Assembly (NCBI GenBank): GCA_009777475.1 | Contig: WRLU01000002.1 | Coordinates: 62,001-126,000, forward strand | Direction: 5' to 3' | Length of the DNA: 64,000 nucleotides | DNA from: Oscillospiraceae bacterium | GTDB taxonomy: Bacteria; Bacillota; Clostridia; Oscillospirales; UBA929 | Part shown: piece by piece, positions 60,084 to 64,000 of the stretch | Numbering within the stretch: the first letter of the stretch is position 1 | Layout of the letters: every line of letters starts with the position of its first letter | Program-made: the position numbers and the translations under genes | Notes under the pieces: model-generated | Seen by the model: only the letters and a program-made list of their open reading frames with translations | What the model was told of the DNA's origin: nothing | Databases searched by the model: none

Positions 60084-61589
60084 TTAACCTCCGGCGTGTT
60101 TTATTCCTAAAATCTCAAGCTCTTTTTCATTCAGGCCTACGCCCCTCAGCATCAAGCGGTTACCCTTCAGGCTTTCTATTGAGTTAATTCCCATGCCACC
60201 CATCATCTCTTTAATTTCGTGCTTCCACGCCGTCAGGAGGTTGACAAGCCGCTTGTACCCGATGTCAGGATTCATGCGTTTAGTCAAAGTAGGCATCTGT
60301 GTGGCGATTCCCCAGTTACATTTACCGGAGTGACAGGTCCTGCAAAGATGGCAACCCAGGGCCAAAAGTGCCGCCGTGCCGATATATACACAGTCGGCAC
60401 CTAAAGCAACTGCCTTGACAATATCGGCACTCGATCTCACACTGCCGCCGATAACAACAGAGACATTGCCACGGATGCCCTCATCTCGCAATCTCTGGTC
60501 AACACTGGCAAGCGCAAGCTCAATGGGTATTCCCACATTATCGCGTATGCGTGTGGGTGCTGCCCCTGTCCCGCCACGGAACCCATCTATTGCAATAATG
60601 TCCGCCCCGCTCCGGGCAATACCGCTGGCAATTGCAGAGACGTTATGTACAGCCGCTATTTTGACGATCACCGGTTTTTTGTATTCGGTCACCTCCTTGA
60701 GGGAATAAACAAGCTGACGCAGATCCTCTATTGAGTAAATATCGTGATGCGGAGCGGGAGAAATAGCATCACAGCCCTCGGGAATCATTCTGGTGCGCGA
60801 AACATCACCGACAATTTTCGTCCCCGGCAAATGTCCGCCGATGCCGGGCTTTGCACCCTGCCCCATTTTAATTTCAATTGCCGCACCGCTACTTAAATAC
60901 TGAGGATGCACACCAAAACGGCCAGATGCAATCTGCACAATGGTATTCCCTCCGTATTTATAAAAATCCTCATGCAACCCTCCCTCTCCGGTATTGTAGA
61001 GAATACCGAGTTCTTGAGCGGCTCGGGCAAGGCTTTCATGAGCGTTGTAGCTAATTGAGCCATAACTCATAGCCGAAAACATAACTGGCATGGAAAGGGA
61101 AAGCTGGGGAGGCAGATTGTTCTTAATGCAACCCTTTTCATCGCGTTCAATTTCTCCTGGCCTTGAGCCCAACGACACCTTGGTCTCCATGGGCTCCCTC
61201 AGCGGGTCTATAGAAGGGTTGGTGACTTGTGAAGCGTTGAGTAAAAGCTTGTCGAAGTATACCGGATAATTCTCAGGATTGCCCATTCCCGAAAGGAGAA
61301 CCCCTCCGCTGCTCGCCTGGCGGTAAAGCTCGTTTATTGTTCTGTCTGACCAGTTCGCGTTATCCTTGTATGTGTTGCCGTTTTTGATAATTTTCAGCGC
61401 GTGGGTAGGGCAAAGGGAAACACACCTGTGGCAATTTACGCATTTGCTATCGTCACAAAGTGTATTTTCTGAACCCTCCGCAAAGTAGTGAGCCTCGTTG
61501 GCACACTGGTTTTCACAGGCGCGGCAGTTGATGCACCTGTCTGAGTTTCTGACGATTTCATACTCTGAGTATATATAATTGATCGGCAC
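60084..61589 (-). CDS. gltB: Glutamate synthase FMN domain protein with N-terminal ferredoxin domain
   Basis: About 501 residues. Two 4Fe-4S motifs ('CINCRACENQC', 'CVNCHRCVSLC') precede the FMN-binding barrel ('MFSAMSYGSISYNAHESLAR', 'GVHPQYLSSGAAIEIKMGQG', 'IAIDGFRGGTGAAPTRIRD') and a 3Fe-4S-like 'CHLCRTCHSGKC'. It makes glutamate from 2-oxoglutarate and ammonia supplied by the amidotransferase protein. The GTG at 61589 overlaps the preceding stop (TAGTG) with GGAGGTG upstream. This is the archaeal-type split enzyme. Confidence 0.93.
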   Translation of the reverse strand: MPINYIYSEYEIVRNSDRCINCRACENQCANEAHYFAEGSENTLCDDSKCVNCHRCVSLCPTHALKIIKNGNTYKDNANWSDRTINELYRQASSGGVLLSGMGNPENYPVYFDKLLLNASQVTNPSIDPLREPMETKVSLGSRPGEIERDEKGCIKNNLPPQLSLSMPVMFSAMSYGSISYNAHESLARAAQELGILYNTGEGGLHEDFYKYGGNTIVQIASGRFGVHPQYLSSGAAIEIKMGQGAKPGIGGHLPGTKIVGDVSRTRMIPEGCDAISPAPHHDIYSIEDLRQLVYSLKEVTEYKKPVIVKIAAVHNVSAIASGIARSGADIIAIDGFRGGTGAAPTRIRDNVGIPIELALASVDQRLRDEGIRGNVSVVIGGSVRSSADIVKAVALGADCVYIGTAALLALGCHLCRTCHSGKCNWGIATQMPTLTKRMNPDIGYKRLVNLLTAWKHEIKEMMGGMGINSIESLKGNRLMLRGVGLNEKELEILGIKHAGG

Positions 61590-62680
61590 TATTCCCCACC
61601 TCCGTTCAGGCAAACAATAACAGGCTGTCCGCCCTTGGGTGCCCATATCCTGTCAAGGCCGGGCTGAATAATACGTATTGCCGCTTCCTCGCTGGCCACA
61701 TACACAGTATCCCCGCTTTCACCTACTACCATGCTTCGTAATTTAAGCCTGTCATTCAGTGCCATCATTCCGCCCTCAAAGCCTACGAGTATGGAAAATG
61801 GTCCAGTAATGAGCTGCTCCGAAAACATGACTCGCAAATACTCGTGAATTTCCCGCTCTTTTGGGGGCATGGATTTAATAGTCTGCCAGAATGGAGCGGC
61901 TACAACCGAGGCAATTTCATCAAATCCGAGCCCTTTTTTTCTGTGGAGATAATCAACAATATAGGTAATAACCTCAGTGTCTGTAAGAAGGGTGCATTTG
62001 TAGCCGTGCATTTCGATCGCTCTCCGGTTGGCATCGTATGACGATATTTCGCCGTTATGTACAACAGAATAATCAAGTAGCGCAAAGGGATGCGCCCCAC
62101 CCCACCAGCCGGGAGTATTGGTTGGATAACGCCCATGTGCCGTAAAGCAGTAGCCTTCATATTCCTCCAGTCTATAAAATCTGCCGACATCCTCAGGATA
62201 GCCGACAGCCTTAAACACACCCATGTTTTTCCCGGAGGAAAAGACATAAGCCCCCTCTATTTGCGTGTTGACACGGAAGACGCACTTAGCAACAAACTCA
62301 CGCTCATTCAATTGACTTTCACTCAGCTTTGTCGGCATGGGCGCAACGAAGTAACGCCAAATCAGCGGTTCATCGGTGATTTCCTTTACCTTTCGGGTCG
62401 GTATTTTTGATAGGTTGATAATATCAAAGTGCTTCTCTAAAAATTCCTCACAATTTCTTTTCGTCTGCACCGAATTATAGAATATATGCATGGCATAATA
62501 ATCCTTGTATTCCGGATAAATCCCATAAGCGGCAAATCCGCCGCCAAGACCGTTTGAACGATCATGCATAACGGAGATTGATTTTATTATGGTTTCCCCG
62601 CTCATGCGTCTGCCAGTTTTATCTAAAACCCCCGATATGGCACATCCGGAAGGTATCCGTACTTGTCCTTCCTGTTGCAT
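61589..62680 (-). CDS. Glutamate synthase amidotransferase domain protein
   Basis: About 363 residues. 'IPSGCAISGVLDKTGRRM' carries the probable nucleophile Cys13; 'GLGGGFAAYGIYPEYKDYY', 'ARYP'-like 'HGRYPTNTPGWWGGAHPF' and 'HNGEISSYDANR' mark a class II glutamine amidotransferase of the split glutamate synthase. It hydrolyses glutamine and hands ammonia to the FMN protein. ATG 62680 (GAAGGAGG eight bases upstream) is used; the frame is open to 62884 through the leader. First gene of the large operon. Confidence 0.93.
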   Translation of the reverse strand: MQQEGQVRIPSGCAISGVLDKTGRRMSGETIIKSISVMHDRSNGLGGGFAAYGIYPEYKDYYAMHIFYNSVQTKRNCEEFLEKHFDIINLSKIPTRKVKEITDEPLIWRYFVAPMPTKLSESQLNEREFVAKCVFRVNTQIEGAYVFSSGKNMGVFKAVGYPEDVGRFYRLEEYEGYCFTAHGRYPTNTPGWWGGAHPFALLDYSVVHNGEISSYDANRRAIEMHGYKCTLLTDTEVITYIVDYLHRKKGLGFDEIASVVAAPFWQTIKSMPPKEREIHEYLRVMFSEQLITGPFSILVGFEGGMMALNDRLKLRSMVVGESGDTVYVASEEAAIRIIQPGLDRIWAPKGGQPVIVCLNGGGE

Positions 62681-62795
62681 AAGCATTCCTCCTTCGGCAA
62701 TTAAAGGCGCCCATCGCACGATAATATTCAACCCCCCCCGGGCTTGACCAGAGGCACATGTATCGATTGATGAACGCCATTGTTCAACTTTACAG

Positions 62796-62824
62796 ATTAT
62801 ACACTGTGTCAATTGCCTTGTCAA
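62796..62824 (-). promoter_or_regulatory. Promoter of the glutamate-purine-pyrimidine operon
   Basis: Minus strand TTGACA, 17 bases, TATAAT: perfect consensus. The leader to the first gene is about 105 bases. Confidence 0.9.
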
Positions 62825-62976
62825 GGGGTTTGTCGTATGGAGGGAATTTTTTTTTAATTTGTAAATTCCATAAGGTATCTGCACAATTTGTTGATATTTT
62901 ATGATTCCCGATCTGCCATTCCCACAAATGGTTCTGCCGTTTTCCCGGAGGGCAAAATACTTTCACAACTCGGATA

Positions 62977-63005
62977 TTGACTTTAGCAAAAAAACAGTAT
63001 ATGAT
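62977..63005 (+). promoter_or_regulatory. Promoter of the SIS-domain gene
   Basis: TTGACT, 17 bases, TATGAT, about 50 bases upstream of the GTG at 63058. Confidence 0.75.
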
Positions 63006-63057
63006 AGTGTGGAGAGGCACTGTACTTTCCGTGCCGCGTAACTTGGAGGTGCTTGCT

Positions 63058-64000
63058 GTGTACAGAATTGAAGACGAATTATTCTCTCAGCACATATCAC
63101 TCAGGCAGACCTGTGCCTATCTGCAGGGAGAGGAAAATAACATCAAGGACTTCTTCGCCCTTTCAGGCTTCTTCAGCGTGACCTTTACCGGGTGTGGGCT
63201 GATGTTTGCCCTTTGCCGTTCAGCTGAGCTGTCCCTGAAATTACGGGGAGGGCTTACTACCATGTCATATGCCTCGGGCGACCTCATGCTGAACATGGAT
63301 TATTACAGGGATATGCTGAACGGAACATTGTTAATTGTACCAAGCCGTTCGGGTCAGACCACCGAGGTTTTGTCGGCGGTTCAGAAGGCTAGGGCAGAGG
63401 CAGGGGCACAGGCTATTTGCATTTGCCCTCAGGCCGGCTCAAGGTTAGCCGATATTTCCGATTTTGCTTTTGAAATGCCTTGGATTTTAGATGAAACAGT
63501 TTGTACCACACGCACCGCCTCTAATGTCTACCTGACTAATTTATACATAATCGGACTTTTATCCGGCGATTTAGTCCTGTTAGACGAACTTCGGCAGGCA
63601 GCGACAAACCAAGAGGAGTTTATAAATCTCTACCGCGCGGAGCTGGAGGGTATAGGGCAGAGCGGTACCTGGAATAAAATAATTGTAGTAGCCGATGGTG
63701 AGCTGGCGGGCCTGGCACAGGCCGGTGCCATTGTAACAGGAAGGATGTGCAAAATCCCTACCTTTTACTCCAATATCATGGACATTCGCCACAGTATGGT
63801 CAGCCTTATTGACGAAAATACATTGGTCATAGTAGTCGTTTCTCCGTTAGATAACACCTACCAAAAAGAGCTGTTGCACGAAATTCGCTGTCGCGGGGCG
63901 CAGATTGTTACCATGTCGTCTAATAAAGAAAATGTTTTTGGGGCGGAATTGAATGTCCCTCTGCCCAAATACGCCAATTATGCCGTCCGCGGAATCCCAC
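63058..64000 (+). CDS. SIS-domain protein (partial)
   Basis: Starts at GTG 63058 with GGAGG eight bases upstream and is still open after 314 codons at the window edge. 'LLIVPSRSGQTTEVLSAVQK' and 'TTRTASNVYLTNLY' belong to the first sugar-isomerase (SIS) fold; a second fold begins near residue 200 ('NKIIVVADGELAGLAQAGAI') and 'VIVVVSPLDNTYQKEL'. The two-SIS layout without an amidotransferase domain fits the GlmS-isomerase-like/AgaS/FrlB group, which converts or deglycates sugar phosphates. Substrate cannot be told. Confidence 0.85.
   Translation, partial: MYRIEDELFSQHISLRQTCAYLQGEENNIKDFFALSGFFSVTFTGCGLMFALCRSAELSLKLRGGLTTMSYASGDLMLNMDYYRDMLNGTLLIVPSRSGQTTEVLSAVQKARAEAGAQAICICPQAGSRLADISDFAFEMPWILDETVCTTRTASNVYLTNLYIIGLLSGDLVLLDELRQAATNQEEFINLYRAELEGIGQSGTWNKIIVVADGELAGLAQAGAIVTGRMCKIPTFYSNIMDIRHSMVSLIDENTLVIVVVSPLDNTYQKELLHEIRCRGAQIVTMSSNKENVFGAELNVPLPKYANYAVRGIP

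Larger units (their letters stand above)
62681..63057. other. Divergent control region
   Basis: Holds the minus-strand promoter of the large operon, the plus-strand promoter of the SIS-domain gene and a G-rich tract near 62737. I see no established riboswitch. Confidence 0.5.

Noticed and set aside
62681..62790. Glutamine riboswitch before the glutamate synthase operon
   Set aside because: A CGTTCATC string and a GAAGGAGGAATGC end recall the glnA RNA, but the central GACGGAAGTAGG-type core is absent.

Overview
The window reads as a chromosomal segment of a motile, anaerobic, probably spore-forming member of the Clostridia, most likely an uncultured gut-type lineage. The grounds are Firmicutes-type flagellar gene order with YvyF, FliW and CsrA, a SpoIIM-like protein beside xerD, the six-cysteine SCIFF peptide with its radical SAM maturase, a ferredoxin-linked split glutamate synthase, strong AGGAGG ribosome sites, and sigma-A promoters with 17-base spacing on both strands. 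No species can be named from the sequence alone.

Layout. (1) 1-4.0 kb: secreted and membrane proteins on the minus strand, including a metzincin-type metalloprotease with a repeated Cys/His tail and a lipoprotein. (2) 4.5-20.2 kb: a mosaic of mobile-element DNA with two related large serine recombinases, a decayed IS200/IS605 element, a stack of XRE repressor/operator units, a run of small element genes, and a restriction-modification locus (vsr-like pseudogene, C5 cytosine methyltransferase, NotI-like endonuclease, truncated ATPase). (3) 20.4-25.2 kb: a 1,461-residue surface protein with a long GCTT tetranucleotide repeat in its leader. (4) 25.5-34 kb: tmRNA and a flagellar operon. (5) 34-41.7 kb: another element scrap, xerD, spoIIM-like, proC, the SCIFF pair, pyruvate kinase and three tRNAs. 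(6) 41.9-62.8 kb: one long minus-strand series, apparently an operon: split glutamate synthase, purC, purB, purA, ferredoxin, oxidoreductase, glutamate synthase domain 3, purF, an amplified phospholipase-C/membrane-protein cassette, carA, a carB-dapF fusion and guaA. (7) 63-64 kb: start of a SIS-domain gene that leaves the window.

The main discovery is a shattered gene. Three fragments at 4489-4611 (+), 16634-16753 (-) and 34536-35165 (+) join codon-perfectly into one 286-residue protein, which I recognise as a conserved uncharacterised clostridial family. The two break points look like serine-integrase attachment sites. At the first, the two non-gene half-sites, placed together, form an 18-base-arm dyad (14 of 18 positions matching) around a GA core. 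The second gives a weaker dyad around GT. A serine recombinase gene lies next to each break. So two related elements appear to have used two sites within one host gene, followed by an inversion that flipped the middle fragment.

Functionally, the large operon links glutamate supply, purine synthesis, carbamoyl phosphate and meso-diaminopimelate synthesis. The flagellar operon carries its own FlgM, CsrA and FliW regulators. The 4.5-20 kb region is dominated by overlapping, partly dead mobile elements.
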